The notes beneath the pieces were generated by a model. It did not search any database and was not told where the DNA came from. It was given only the letters and a program-made list of their open reading frames with translations. A stretch of DNA of 64,000 nt. Origin: Kingdonia uniflora. Its lineage: Eukaryota > Streptophyta > Magnoliopsida > Ranunculales > Circaeasteraceae. Each line of letters starts with the position of its first letter. Position 1 is the first letter of the stretch. Location of the stretch: NCBI GenBank assembly GCA_014058105.1, contig JACGCM010002657.1, positions 1,426,001-1,490,000 on the forward strand, in the 5' to 3' direction. Positions 21,476-33,289 of this stretch are shown here, one piece after another. Both the position numbers and the translations under genes were made by a program.

Positions 21476-24400
21476 TGTCACGCCCCAAAATCCAGTAATC
21501 GGTAGCTTGACTAATTACTAGATCCGAAGCTGTGCAGGTCGGGGAATCTATAGATTTACCCCACGAACAACCGAGCCGTAGACAAATACTGGCCAAGTCA
21601 TTCATAATAGTATCACAAGAGAGTAATAAGGAAGATAGAAACAGTGGAAGACTAAGATAACAAAATCTAAACGTAAGATTCTACAAACCTCTACGCTGCA
21701 AGCCTAACAGTAATAACTGGAGAATGAGTCTCCAGCTCAGCTCCCCAAACATCACCACAGCAACAACTAAAACCCTAAACAACCTGCCACTGAAAGGGGA
21801 GATGCGAGAGTGAGCAAATAACGAGCTCACAAACTCCCAAGAATAGCTAAACGATTATACTAACCAATGAGATGGATATAAATATTAATGATAATAGGAT
21901 ATAATAATATCTAACGATAAACAATATATATATCTAAATATGTATAGGATGCCTAATAGGTAACTAAAAGGTATATAACTAGTCTAATGATTATATCAAA
22001 CTATACTATAAATATATTCATACACATCTCGAGCAAAAGAGTTCTAAGACCATAACTACACTCCAGTCCCAAGGACTACTAACTATACTCTAATCATTAC
22101 CGTGGCCCTCAGCGCCACAAGCAACTGACCTACCTCAAAAATATAATCACACACGAGGGTAGACACCCTCGGCTCACAATAATCCAACAGGGTTACCCAA
22201 ACCCCAACCAGGCACAACCCTGAAACTATCACAAGCTGAGTGAGATCGCCCATAACCAAATGCTAGCCTAAAGCTCACAGCAACCAGCCTGACTAATTAA
22301 CCTAATAAATCTACTGGATACAGAAGAGGGAGGAATAGATGCAGAGAGAAGAGGAGTATGTCGAAGGAAGATGATCTAATTATACCGCAAATCATTTAGA
22401 AAAAGAGGAATTTAAATAAGAGGAGAAGAATATGATAAACTAGGATAATCCCATAATTATCCCAATACGATGATATGTTATTGTGATGATATGATGGAAT
22501 GAGATAATCTTAAGATTATCCCAAGTGCAGAAGATTCTATATTAAACGTAATGCATAAAAGGTTAAGCATTCCTATCAGAAGAACCTACGAATTGGAAGT
22601 ATGCAGTGATGCAATGATATGCTTGATGATGATGATGTTATGATGCAGAATGATTTAGCGATGTCAACCCAAAGGGCTAGCCCCTAAGACTAAAGTGGGC
22701 TGACAACTGCTGGAAAAGGATTTACCTTACCAGATATTGCTGGATACAAGGTACGATGTACTGCACTAGCTCGACCAGACTATGAAGATATTACATCAAT
22801 CTATCAAATCCCACGGAGCCAACGTCCGAACTATATATACATTCCGAGGCATTTCAACCACCAGGATAAGCCTTGTACCGGATTATAAATACTGTCTCAT
22901 ACCATCCCACACTCCAGAATGGGTGACTAGGTATAATAGTATCCATCCTAGACCCACCTTCTATTTTAACCCGATTAAGGAATCCTTGAACCTCTCGAAG
23001 GTCAGCCGATGCAGAGTTATTTATGTATCCAATTGCAGTAAGATAAGGAGAGAATATATTATCTATTGATGAGAGCAAAAATCTTAAAGACTGAAACACA
23101 ACTGCCGTCAGCCCGGTAGTACACATAGGATAACCACCTGCCTCAGAGCGTGGCAACCAAAACTAACACAGATGCCCACCTGTGACTCAGTTACACCATC
23201 TAAACTTAGATGAAACCGCAACTTAACCGTCACGATATCTAAACAATATCAGTCTCTAAGATTCCTCAAAGCAATAAGATTACCATCAATTACTACAGTA
23301 CTCTAGCTGTCAACACAGACTAGTACTCATGGGGCGACCTTCAAGTGTCCAACAAGTAGCCAACAATCCCCAACAACCGAACCGCATCACAATCCTCAGA
23401 ATCATGTACATAAGTCACCAACGCGGATATACAGGAATCAGATTCAATAAGAGGTTTCAGCCGCATTTCAACATCTAGGGCGACGTACAACTTCATAAAC
23501 CACCTGGCTCAGCCGCGTACCTCACTGAGCCATGCTGTCTCGCTGCCTCATAGATGATGGAATGGAACACAGCCCTAACAGCCTCATCCCAGGGAAAGAA
23601 GGCTTACGGGTAAGCTCTATTAGCTCTAAGAATCATGAGGGCAATAAGTGTCACAACATGATAGGCAAACAATCCTAAGGCAAACTATCAGAAGTTCAAC
23701 ATCCACAACCAACCACCACGGACAAGCCGTCTGCTCACCACCAAAAACTAACAGTCCATGAGATACCACACTCTCACATGAACTCTGACATTCCAAACAA
23801 CCACCAATCACAATGACAGTGTTCAAGGACCAGGCCATGAGAATACAGAGTACACCTAGACTAGTCTTAAGACTAATCAAACCACAGCAGGTAAGATGAC
23901 GAGCTCAGAATTGAAGCCCATGTCTTACTGAAGCTATGTCAACCCAAGACTACCCTGAAACCAAGTTCAGCAACCTAAACTAACCAAGGTGCTATTCTAT
24001 GAGGTGAGAACTATAGTCTCTGAACTACACTATCTCAAAAAAATGGCGGCTAAACCACAAGCCGTCCATACGTCTCTACTAATTGCCAAACTGAGTTACT
24101 AGTTCCCTGAAACAAGTTGGGCACCCTAATAACTAACCAACAATACCATACTCAATATATTATATATATTTATATAAATATATATAGCGACGCTGAGGCG
24201 TCGCAACATACTGGAAATGCCTTTGTTCTTAACCTCAACGAAGAAATGATTCGGGATAACCACCCTCAATGAAATTGGTCTAAGAGGAATCTCAGGAGTC
24301 ATCGTTACATCGATGACAACAGTGAATAACCTCCTCTAGCTAATCAAAACCTACAGGTTCTATCTAGTAACTAAACTCACATTGTTGCGGGTTTTACTAG

Positions 24401-25224
24401 CATGTCAAACCCTTAAATACTCTCGTCTATGGTATGCTAAACGGATAACCAGTAAGGTGACATAAGCAATTAACCCACTTACTAACCTAGTCATAGTTAT
24501 AATATGTTATACTAGGCATGCATTCCTATAACTCACAAATCAGGATAATAATCAAGCTATTCAGGAAGATAAAACTCGCCTGTAACCCGATGCAATACTC
24601 CAGTAGAATCAATCCGAGCAAGCAACCCGAAGCTTCATCGACAACATCTCGCGGACATGCCACCCGAATCACAGAACAACCCAGCCGCAACACTGCAGCC
24701 ACCGCAACAACCCAAACGACACCACCGCCGCCAAACCCAACATCTGCGATAATCACAAACGCCGCAAACCCCAAGTCACAAACCCTAAATTAACCCACGA
24801 AATCGTCGCCACCGGCCAAGAATCAATCACACCTCATAGCCCCATACCGACAATAAACCCAATCAAACACCTCCTCTGAACATCCAAATCTTCCAACAAT
24901 CGCAACCCTAAGCCACAGCTCAACAATCCAACACCTGTAATATTCATCACTTCTCAACTCAACAATCACCCCAATCACAAAACCCAATCTCAACCCACCA
25001 TTACGAACCCTAAAAATCAAGCCCTACGCCGATTCGAGAGGAATTGACGGAAAGGGAATAGAGAATTACTCACCAAGGATAAGAGTGACGATCGCGGCAA
25101 AGCTCGGTGAAGAATCTGAGAGTGATGGGGAAGATTGGATCAAGAGTAAGGAGGAGAGGGGAATGGTTAGGGGAGATGAGAGAGAGAGAGTGAGTTTGGA
25201 GTGAAGAGAGAGGAAGTGAGGAAA

Positions 25225-25245
25225 AGAGAGGATATATATAAAGCG
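25225..25245 (-). promoter_or_regulatory. Putative LTR TATA box
   Basis: On the minus strand, CTTTATATATATCC is followed by a C/T-rich stretch with no ATG for well over 100 bases, typical of plant core promoters. Orientation agrees with the LTR termini. Confidence 0.5.
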
Positions 25246-25249
25246 CGCC

Positions 25250-25465
25250 TTTGTTCGAACAGAAAATAAGCTGTTCGAACAGAAAACAAAAGCTATTCGA
25301 ATAGGAACTATCTTGCCCGAATAAAATGGTTCAGCACAGAAAACATTATTCACAAAAGAATCCTATTCGAACAGAAAAAGTCCTGTTCGAAGAGGGCAAC
25401 TCAGGGACAAATCTAACTATTCCAGGAAGGATCCTGTTCAAACAAACAAAGTCTTTTTCAAACAG
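25250..25465. repeat. Array of palindromic TTCGAA-centred motifs upstream of the TATA
   Basis: About eight copies or variants of CTGTTCGAACAG (for example 25252-25262, 25271-25282, 25293-25304, 25362-25374, 25382-25392, 25433-25444) lie within 215 bp. In minus orientation they sit immediately upstream of the putative TATA box, where U3 enhancer elements would be. Confidence 0.65.
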
Positions 25466-26293
25466 AAATGGTCTGATCAGAAAAGGAAGATTCTAGAAAA
25501 CCCAACGGCCAACACCGGACACCCCGGAATCACACCAAACGACTAACACCACCACACGAACACTACTACAAACCCAACAAAGGTTTCTCGAGGTATAAAC
25601 GCCACCTTCACCACCTCACGGCCACCAAAATGCCAAAACCCCCGAAAAAGAATCTTTGCCCAGAAAAACTCCAAAAACTTATCGGCAATTCCAACGGCTC
25701 ACCGGAACCACACCAAACCACAAATACAACAATTAAACATCATCACCAACCCATCTAGGGGTTCCCAAGGCCACAACGCCACCTCCTCTTCCGAATAACC
25801 ACCGAAACTGCATAAAAGAAATCTACTGGACAAACCTGCCAAAAGGAATAAATGGATGCATAATGGATGAAAAAGTACATGCGGAATATACATGGAATAT
25901 ATGTGCAGAACTTAACGTGGGGGAATAATAATATAATACTTAATTATAAATAAAAATAATAACCCAAAAATCTGGGGCATTACACTTATAGGCCGAGCAG
26001 GATAGCTCGCTGAGGCTTATCAATTGATCAAAAACATGGCCATCAAGCCTAACTCATTTGTGTGGGGAACATTGTTAGGGGCATGTAGAAATCATGAAAT
26101 TGTTGAGCTTGCAGAAATTACAGCGAAGCATGTGTCTGAGCTCGAGCCTAAAAGTATTAGAAATTCCTTGCTGATGTCGAGTTTATATGTGGATAATAGT
26201 AGCTGGGGAGACGCTGAAAGGTTAAAAAAGGTGAAGAAGAAGAAGAGGTTAAGAAGAATTGTGGGGTGCAGTTGGATTGGCATTACTACATGA

Positions 26294-28039
26294 GATGTGC
26301 ATAGATCTTTTCTAGCATGGATGCATAATTTTGGGAACCATGATGAGGAGCTCTGACTCCAAAATATTTCTGGGGGATTGCACAAATTTATAAGCTTACA
26401 TTCAATAGATTGCGCATACTAGGATGGCTTCGACCATGTGTTTACTATCTCTTAAGGAAGCTCCTTATAAAATGGTAACTGGTAAAGGATTCGGCGGACA
26501 GTTTCATTGAGTTCATCATCAATTTTCCACTGTTTCTCACAGAAGAAAGCAGGTGCATTTAGGGCTTTGGTAAGAGGTTGCTGGTGCTACCCAGTAAAGA
26601 AATCTGGATTCAGACACTCGGAGTATCTTAGATATGATTTTGGGAGGATCATTGGTGTTGAAGTATAAATGCTTATACCTAGGTATAATGCTCATACTTC
26701 TAACATCAAGAAGCGTTTAATACTTACAGGTATGTTGCTCATAATATGTTATGTACTTTTAACATCAAGAAGCGTTTAGTACTTAAATCACACTTATTTA
26801 TACCAAAAAAGAAAGAAAAAAGTATATGAAGTCTTCAATTATTTTGATGGTGGAAAATGTTCGTGAACTTTGGCTTTAGAAAAAGAGAGTGAACATGTAC
26901 AACTCAGAGTAACACCTATTGGAAATGAAATTATTTTAAAGAAAATCGTTGAGTGTAAACCAAAAGGGAAAATTATGGATTAAGAGAATGCAAAGGGTAG
27001 AATATAGAGAGAAAATCCAGATTCAAACAATATAGGCAAAAACATGTTTGCTGCAAATAAATATATTTTTAGATAATTTCCACCATTTTCGAGGTCCAAC
27101 CAAACAACAGAAAAAAGAATTCTATGATGCTGCTTTCTCCCAGTTTGATCCAAAATGATTGTACTTTTCGTTGGTTTTCATGAAAACACAGCCACACGAT
27201 ATTTTTGCCCAAAGACAAAGATAAAATGCTACCTTCTTCACTTTATTTGATTTAGTTCTTTGATATTTTTTATTATTATTGTGCAAAAGGGAATGTAGTT
27301 GATTTACTTCATCACCTTTATGTTACATATATTAGGTAGGATTAATGAGTAAGGCGAGGTAAACAATTGAGAATCAACTATCATGAGAAGGGAATTGTTC
27401 AATCACAATAGAAAAATTAAGTACTACACAGAAGCTAACAATTCTAGAAGGAAAAAAATTAGAGTTTTAAATCGGAAAACTTACAGGAGCAGCAATAGAG
27501 ATCAACAATTAGGATGAACAAATAAGCAAACCCAAGAGAAGCAAAAGAGATCAACAAATCAGTAAACCCGACAGCAGAAAGAAAGATCAACAAATCAGCA
27601 ACCCTAAGAGTAGTAAAGAAGATTAGCAATAGATACTAGTATTACTGCTAAACGATGGGGAGATTGATGTGATGTCAATAACAGTGCCCAACACACAATT
27701 AACAAGTCTGTATTGTGTTACGAGTTTTGAGCGTAGCATCATACGAGCAACAAAATAGAGATACAAATTATTCTCTAGCCCCTTTACATTGTCTGAAGAA
27801 GCAGTTGATGTTATTGCACAATTTTCGGTGGAGGGCATACGGGCCACAGGCCATCCAGTTTCGATCAAACGGGCGAAGCTGGTGCTGACTAGATTGATGA
27901 TTTACAATAACATACACAAGTGAATAAGAATAAATCAAAGCTTGAAAACAAAGATAACCAAAAATTTCAAATTCACCAATTGGGTATCAAATCATAAGAA
28001 TTAAATTGAAAGAAAAAAAGAATGGGTTAGAGAAAAGTT
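26294..28039. other. CACTA-2 middle interior, no gene recognised
   Basis: Downstream flank of the PPR fragment. A 26-base direct repeat containing AACATCAAGAAGCGTTTA occurs at about 26701-26727 and 26759-26785. A short unit with GATCAACAAATCAG repeats irregularly at about 27500-27605. A minus-strand frame of 81 codons (27623-27868) has no family likeness I can name; it could be an exon of another captured gene. Confidence 0.4.
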
Positions 28040-28044
28040 CTTAC
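28040..28044. repeat. Target site duplication of the Tat element, left (CTTAC)
   Basis: CTTAC, repeated exactly at 40984-40988. Confidence 0.85.
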
Positions 28045-28727
28045 TATAGTAGCCTACTCATATCCTTCAACACTCAGTCGAAGCCCACTCAATCTCTAAA
28101 ACAGACTCCCCAGAGATCCCCCGAAGATGAAGCTTCGACATCAGACAAAGCTTCGAGAATGGATTAACATACTACAGCAGAAATCCTTCAACCTCACAAA
28201 CACACGATCGAAGCAATATAAGACAAACAATCACCTCATCAGATTAGACTGTGCATTGATTGACCCGCGCACCTACAATGACAGGTCCAACCACTGCGCC
28301 GTTCAGAGACATCACCAATAAATGTTGCAGTGACAGTACCGACATGACCGACGCCCATAACTCGCTCGGATTTCCTGACAGTAATCATGTAATCCTGACC
28401 CACTCTTGGTGACTCAGCTCCCAGTATCTTTATAAATTGAGGAGAGGGGAAGCCAAGAAGGGGTAAGAAAAATCATCTCCAACCCCTCGTATTTTACCTT
28501 CGACCACTCAGACACTCTGTACTCGAACCCTATTATTTACTCTTCAGTAATACAATCTGTCTTAAAAATCCTCATCAGAGGTCGTAGAGAGTCACATTCG
28601 GGCCTCTACGCAAGAATTTGTCTATAGTTAGCTCTTACATTAGGCTAATTACTTGTACCCTTTGATTGAAGATTGATTATACGTTGTGAGAGCCTACTTC
28701 ACCTCCAAACAAAGTTTGTCCCCTACA
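28045..28727 (+). repeat. Tat element 5' LTR
   Basis: Ends CCCTACA. The start TATAGTAG corresponds to TGAAGTAG of the 3' LTR, so the terminal TG has mutated. It is colinear with 40267-40983; the 3' copy has an extra stretch near 40310-40335. The TATA-like CTTTATAAATTGAGG at about 28428-28442 is shared by both. Confidence 0.9.
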
Positions 28728-28728
28728 A

Positions 28729-28747
28729 TTGGTGCGTCTGTACTTCC
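28729..28747 (+). other. Tat element primer binding site (altered)
   Basis: TTGGTGCGTCTGTACTTCC follows the 5' LTR. It resembles the Tat-type site TTGGCGCCGTCTGTGGGAA with substitutions and a missing base. Confidence 0.6.
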
Positions 28748-28814
28748 CACACCACCAATCTCCCATCCCTTTTTCTCCCCTCCTTTTGTTTTCTACTTTA
28801 GTAGATTACCATCA

Positions 28815-30310
28815 ATGGCACCCACACGCCGTTCCAACTCAACCCAGACAGGTCACTCTAATGACGAAGTAGCTGCCCAAATAGCCTTGTTATCCCAATA
28901 AGTCGCTCAGGCAGAGGAGCGCCACCAGAACCAACTAAACCAGAAGCGTGAAAGCCACCGCTTGGCACTGGAAACTAAGCGGAATCATCGCTTGGATGAT
29001 GAAAATAGACATAACACCGCAATCGATGAACTGCACAACACCGTCCAAGAACTACAGAGATTAGAGCCCTTGGAACCTGCTCTCCCGCCCCAGGTACTAG
29101 ACCCATTGCGCGTCTCAGGTCGCGTCCACCTAGGACCTTCACCGAACCTCGAGATACCCCTTGTTCACAACCGGCTCCATTCACCACGGGATTCACCCCA
29201 CAAAAGACTCTTCTGACCTAACCCTCCGCTCCTCCAGACACTCCAGACGCCGTCCAGCTCAAGAACGGCTTGGCGAACGCAGTTCTAATTTTATATCACA
29301 CACTCGACCTCACAACCTTCGAATTCATCAATCTCCCCCACATCCTGCATATGTTACACAGCAGGACTTCGGCCACAAAATATAACCCGTCATCCGCGTT
29401 AGCAGAAGCCCAGCCACACACTCCTGGAGCCGCCTCAATAACTCGATCTGCCCCACAATTTTGGCTATCGAAATACCCTCCAACTTTTGTGCCCCAAAAC
29501 TCAGCAAATACCGTAACACAGACCCTAAATCCCACATCCTCGAATTCCTAAACTCTCTGAGCCTCTGCTCTACGGCTGACTACCTATTATGTTATCTATT
29601 TCCAACAAGCCTTACTGATAACCCCCTTCGATGGTATCACAATCTCCCAAATGGCTCGATTTGTAACTTCGAGCAACTTTTACATCTTTTCATCACCCAG
29701 TTTGCCCTCAACAAAGACAGAGAGGTCAGAGTTGACGCTCTTATCAATTTTAGAAAATCAGGCAGTGTGACCCTCGAAGCCTTCACCAGAAGATTCCATG
29801 ACGAATCCCAGAAAATAGAAAATCTCGACTGCTCGGATGCTATTTTGGCATATTCGAATGCCCTGCCTGACCACAGTCGAGTAAAAGAACACCTAGTCCT
29901 CCACAAAAAAAAACACTCGAAGAGATGCTCTCGAAGGTCAATGGCTATATTGATCTCGAGCGCTTTCATGAGTCCCGCAAACAGAGCCAGCCTTCGTAAA
30001 CAACAAACTTCAATAAACCTTGGCAGCATCCCCACTCAGCTCCCACACCCCTGATCGCTCCTGTCTCACAGGAGACTGAGAGCCGCAAATGGCCCAACAT
30101 TAATAATAGCACTGAAGCTCGCAAGAAGCGACAAAGGCCTATTTTGCCTACACTCACTGCCCCTCTTAACACCTTCTACAACACATATAGGCAGACCCCA
30201 TTTGGCGCATCCCTTTCCCCATGGAAGTTAGACCAGGTAAACCTTACTTTTCCAACCATAAGTGGAACTGTCACCATACCAATAAATGCTTCGCCCTTTA
30301 GCGCTCTCTC
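28815..30310 (+). pseudogene. Tat element gag
   Basis: The ATG at 28815 opens MAPTRRSNSTQTGHSND, followed by a stop at 28899-28901 and a charged, probably coiled-coil segment (HQNQLNQKRESHRLALE). The capsid-like Retrotrans_gag region is intact at about 29461-29900 (DNPLRWYHNLPNGSICNFEQ, LFITQF, EAFTRRFHDE). A decayed zinc-knuckle-like region (HKWNCHHTNKCFAL) with the following LELIFKAGRLYQYI lies at about 30255-30350. Gag would form the particle and bind RNA. Several frame changes exist between 29216 and 29461 and after 29900. Confidence 0.8.
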
Positions 30311-30559
30311 GAACTTATCTTCAAAGCAGGTCGTTTGTACCAGTATATTACTGATCTTCCAAACTACCTCAATGGGTCCTACTTCAAATCTCTATCTACC
30401 CCTACTACTGAACCTGCTGAGGTGCATATCTATAGAGTCAAGTTCATCGAAGTCAACAACATAGACAGTGGACATTCCAAGAGCAAACGAAAGAGCATCG
30501 TAGAATGTTACAAGCTCACCTATCTGGAAAAATTTCCTACCCTTCTGCCATAATCAAGC

Positions 30560-30964
30560 TGTCACCCTCGGCTTGCAGGTATTTCTTTCATCGACTGTGA
30601 AACTTTACACGTTCGTTTCCCCCATTCCGATCCGTTAGTCATCATGATTAAGATCGAAAACCTCATCCTCCATACAATGCTCGTAGATACTGGGAGTGCA
30701 GCAGATCTTTTCTTACTTCAAAAAATCTAAACCATGAAGAAAACAAACCTTATAACCGCTGCCAACATTGAACTAAAAGGTTTCAATGGATCAGCAAAAG
30801 TCGTTGTTGGCCGTATCAGCCTACCCGTCACTACAGGCCCCATTACCCTTCAAACAAACTTCATCGTCATTGACAAGAAGTCTGATACCTCGGTATACTC
30901 GGACAAGATTGGCTTCACACCATGCAAGCTATACCTTCGACCTACCATCCGAGCCTTCGATTAA
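30560..30964 (+). pseudogene. Tat element aspartic protease
   Basis: VDTGSAADLFLLQKI (about 30683-30727) is the protease core, corresponding to VDNGSSADIL in the family, preceded by the PHSDPLVIMIKI strand. A stop at 30728-30730 follows, then LKGFNGSAKVVVGRISLPV and TLQTNFIVIDK. It would cleave the Gag-Pol polyprotein. The catalytic DTG is intact, but the frame is interrupted. Confidence 0.8.
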
Positions 30965-31179
30965 GCAATCATGAGGGTACTTTGAATTTGAAAGGCTCTC
31001 AACGCCTTCCCCGCACATGCGAGCACCCAGAGATCGACCAAACCCAAAAACTTGTCAGCCGCCCATAGCAATCACAACATCTTTCTATCCCTTCGACTTC
31101 GATAGATACCACCCCCATCTATCGAACCCACTATTTATATCAAACTCGACGGTGCTGGTCGGGGTACATTTATTGGATC

Positions 31180-32580
31180 CTTTCTCAATGAGTCAGAGCG
31201 CCCCGAGCTTTTCGAGTTCATTCGAACAAATAAAGACATCTTTATCTGGAAATTTTAGAAGATGCCTGGTGTCCCCCATTCCTCAGCAGTATAACAAAAG
31301 AAGCATACCCTGGCACCACGACTTCGAGAAGCTGCTAACCTAGAAATAGACAAGCTCGTAGCCACATGCTTTATCAGAGAGGTAAAGTACACAGACTGGA
31401 TATCAAACATTGTAGCAGTTCCTAAGAAGAATGGCAAGATCCGAATCTGTGTCGACTTCACAGACCTCAACAAGCATACACCGAAGGATAGTTTCCCCCT
31501 CCCAACTATCTCTATACTCCTCGATGCCACTACTGGACTTGAGTGCCTATCCATGATGGACACGGCTTCGGGTTATAATCAGGTACCCTTCTTCCCCGAA
31601 GATCATCTTAAAACTTCATTTTTAGCTGAACAAGGCCTTTACTATTTCAACGTTATGCCCTTCGGCCTTAAAAATGTCGGTGCCACCTACCAATGCCTTG
31701 TCATAACCATGTTCAAACCTTTACTTGGCAAATCTGTCAGAGTCTAAATCAACGATATGCTATGCCAGAGCCTTCAGAAAAACACCTATATCCAAGACCT
31801 CTCAGAAATCTTCTCGATACTTCGCACGTATAATATGAAACTCAACCCAGAAAAGTGCCAATTTGGCATGTCATCTAGAAAAATTTTGGATCACCTTATC
31901 AGTAAACGCTGTATAGAGATTGACCCCACCCACATTCGAGCCCTCATAAACATGCCTTCACCCCGAACCGAGAAAGACGTCCAAAAAGTGGCAGGCAGGA
32001 TAGCAGCCCTTAATCATTTCATTTCTAAATCCTCAGATCGATGTGCCTAGCTTTTTTCCCTCTTACACCATCATGGCGTCTACAAAGCAAAAAAGAAAAA
32101 CAATCCCGAGATCGACTGGACCCCTGAGTGCGAACAAGTCTTCTTTGAACTCAAAACTTATCTTGGCCATGCACCAATCATCAACACACCAATCGAAGGA
32201 GAAACACTCTCTTTATACCTTGCTGCCACAAAAACCTCTCTCAGTTCAGTGTTCATTTGACTTGATTCCAACATAAAAAAACTTGTATATTTCATCAGCA
32301 AAACCCTAACCCCCGCATAAACTAGATATTCAAAACTTGAGCGCTTACTCCTCACACTTGTCTATTCAGCCCGTAAGCTCAAACCATATTTTCAGGCTCA
32401 TCCCATCCATGTTATTACCAGTTATCCCCGTCGAGAGGTACTTAGCAAAAAAAAGACGATTGCAACAGTGGTCCGTATACCTTGACGAACACGACATTAC
32501 CTTCGAGAAACAAATATCTGAGAAAGGCCAAGCAGTAACAGACTTTCTAGCTGACTTCCCGGTCGAAGATGGCGACTGGT
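31180..32580 (+). pseudogene. Tat element reverse transcriptase and RNase H
   Basis: RT motifs in order: AVPKKNGKIRICVDFTDLNK (about 31418-31475), PLPTI, MMDTASGYNQVPF (about 31554-31592), YYFNVMPFGLKNVGATYQ (about 31640-31692). The YxDDM catalytic box has become a TAA stop followed by IND at 31745-31756, so one catalytic Asp is Asn. After it come MKLNPEKCQFGM and the connection region. RNase H traces (INTPIEGETLSLYLAAT; SKLERLLLTLVYSARKLKPY; DFLADFPVEDGDW) run to 32582. Multiple stops are present. Confidence 0.82.
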
Positions 32581-32649
32581 AAGGAAGATGATTTATCAGA
32601 AGATCAACCCGATATAATAGATCCCTGGGACCCTCTCACTGGCTAACAT

Positions 32650-33060
32650 TTATTCACAGGTGGATCAACAGGACCTAATGGCTCAGGAATTGGTATTGTC
32701 TTGGTAACAACCACTAATGACCATATAGAAAAAAATGTTAAACTTGCCTTCGAATGTTCCAATAACGAAGCTGAGTATGAAGCCTTGATCCACGGCCTCG
32801 ACCTCGCACTCGACCTTGGCATTCCCAAACTTGCAGTCTTTACAAATTTCCAACTTATTCAGAGACATTACATAGGAGAAAACCAAGCTAACGGTCGCAT
32901 GACTGACTGCGCTCTTTTTGTGCGATAGCGCATGGACCGGTTCCCCAAAAAGTCAACAATCTCAAATTACCCTCGAGGAGAAAATAGACATACAGATGCC
33001 CTCGCCTACATAGCAGCTATGCTCGGACAATCAGAATCTCAGACACTCCATATCTAAGTA
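32650..33060 (+). pseudogene. Tat element second (archaeal-type) RNase H
   Basis: GSTGPNGSGIGIVLVTTTND, NNEAEYEALIHGLDLALDLG and LAVFTNFQLIQRH match the extra RNase H known in Tat-group gypsy elements (DGSS...GSGAGVVL; NNEAEYEALLAGL; DSQLV). The first catalytic Asp (DGS) is Gly, and the Asp of DSQL is Asn, so activity would be lost even without the frame breaks. Confidence 0.75.
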
Positions 33061-33289
33061 CTCGAATGCCCAAGTATCGACCTGATCGAAATCAATACCA
33101 TCAATAATGAGGGCAAGAGTCACGATCCAGACGATTAGCGAACACCGTTTCTTCATTACCTCAACAACGCCACCCTCCCAGAAAATCCCAAAGCCAAACG
33201 GTCCTTGCTAGAAAACTGCCGCAGATATACTATACACAAAAACCAACTACATCGAAAATCCTCAAATGGCGTCCTCCTTTGATGCATAT

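Larger units (their letters stand above)
21476..25984 (-). mobile_element. Solo LTR (or non-coding LTR element) of 4.5 kb in the PPR pseudogene
   Basis: Begins TGTCACGCCCCAAAATCC and ends TCTGGGGCATTACA (TG...CA termini) between exact 5-bp CTTAT duplications. No gag-pol is found and I see no internal LTR repeat, so a solo LTR left by recombination fits best; a LARD-like element is possible. Minus orientation is inferred from the minus-strand end GGATTTTGGGGCGTGACA and a promoter-like layout: TATATATA at about 25232-25239, a long C/T-rich leader and TTGGTGAGTAA (a good splice donor) at about 25066-25076. Long LTRs of this kind occur in Tekay/Del chromoviruses; the lineage is a guess. Short open frames inside (such as 24518-24793) show no family likeness. 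Confidence 0.75.
20735..26293 (+). pseudogene. Captured PPR gene fragment (pentatricopeptide repeat), interrupted
   Basis: PPR proteins bind organellar RNA and act in its editing, splicing or stability. The left part (20735-21475) reads NMYSKSGRVVKGRNVLDRMA, NDLVAWNSMVSGYAQLGF, NPNLLTWNALIAGFA, a stop, then YSWTSVISGFVQNF. A deletion joins this to EEDVFVSSVVIDMYLKCGA and a stop, then NTVTWNFMIFGYVNHGY and IKPRLEHYACLVDLI. The 4.5-kb LTR insertion follows, and the gene resumes at 25985 with GRAG, then FVWGTLLGACRNHEI, AKHVSELEP, SWGDAERLKK and RIVGCSWIGI, ending TGA at 26291-26293. The order resembles the PLS-type PPR protein encoded by Arabidopsis At5g59600 as I remember it. At least four stops plus the deletion and insertion make it a pseudogene. 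It sits inside the CACTA-2 termini, so it is captured DNA. Confidence 0.88.

Noticed and set aside
24518..24793. 91-codon Thr/Pro-rich frame and its antisense partner
   Set aside because: Low-complexity reading of the solo-LTR leader region; no family likeness.
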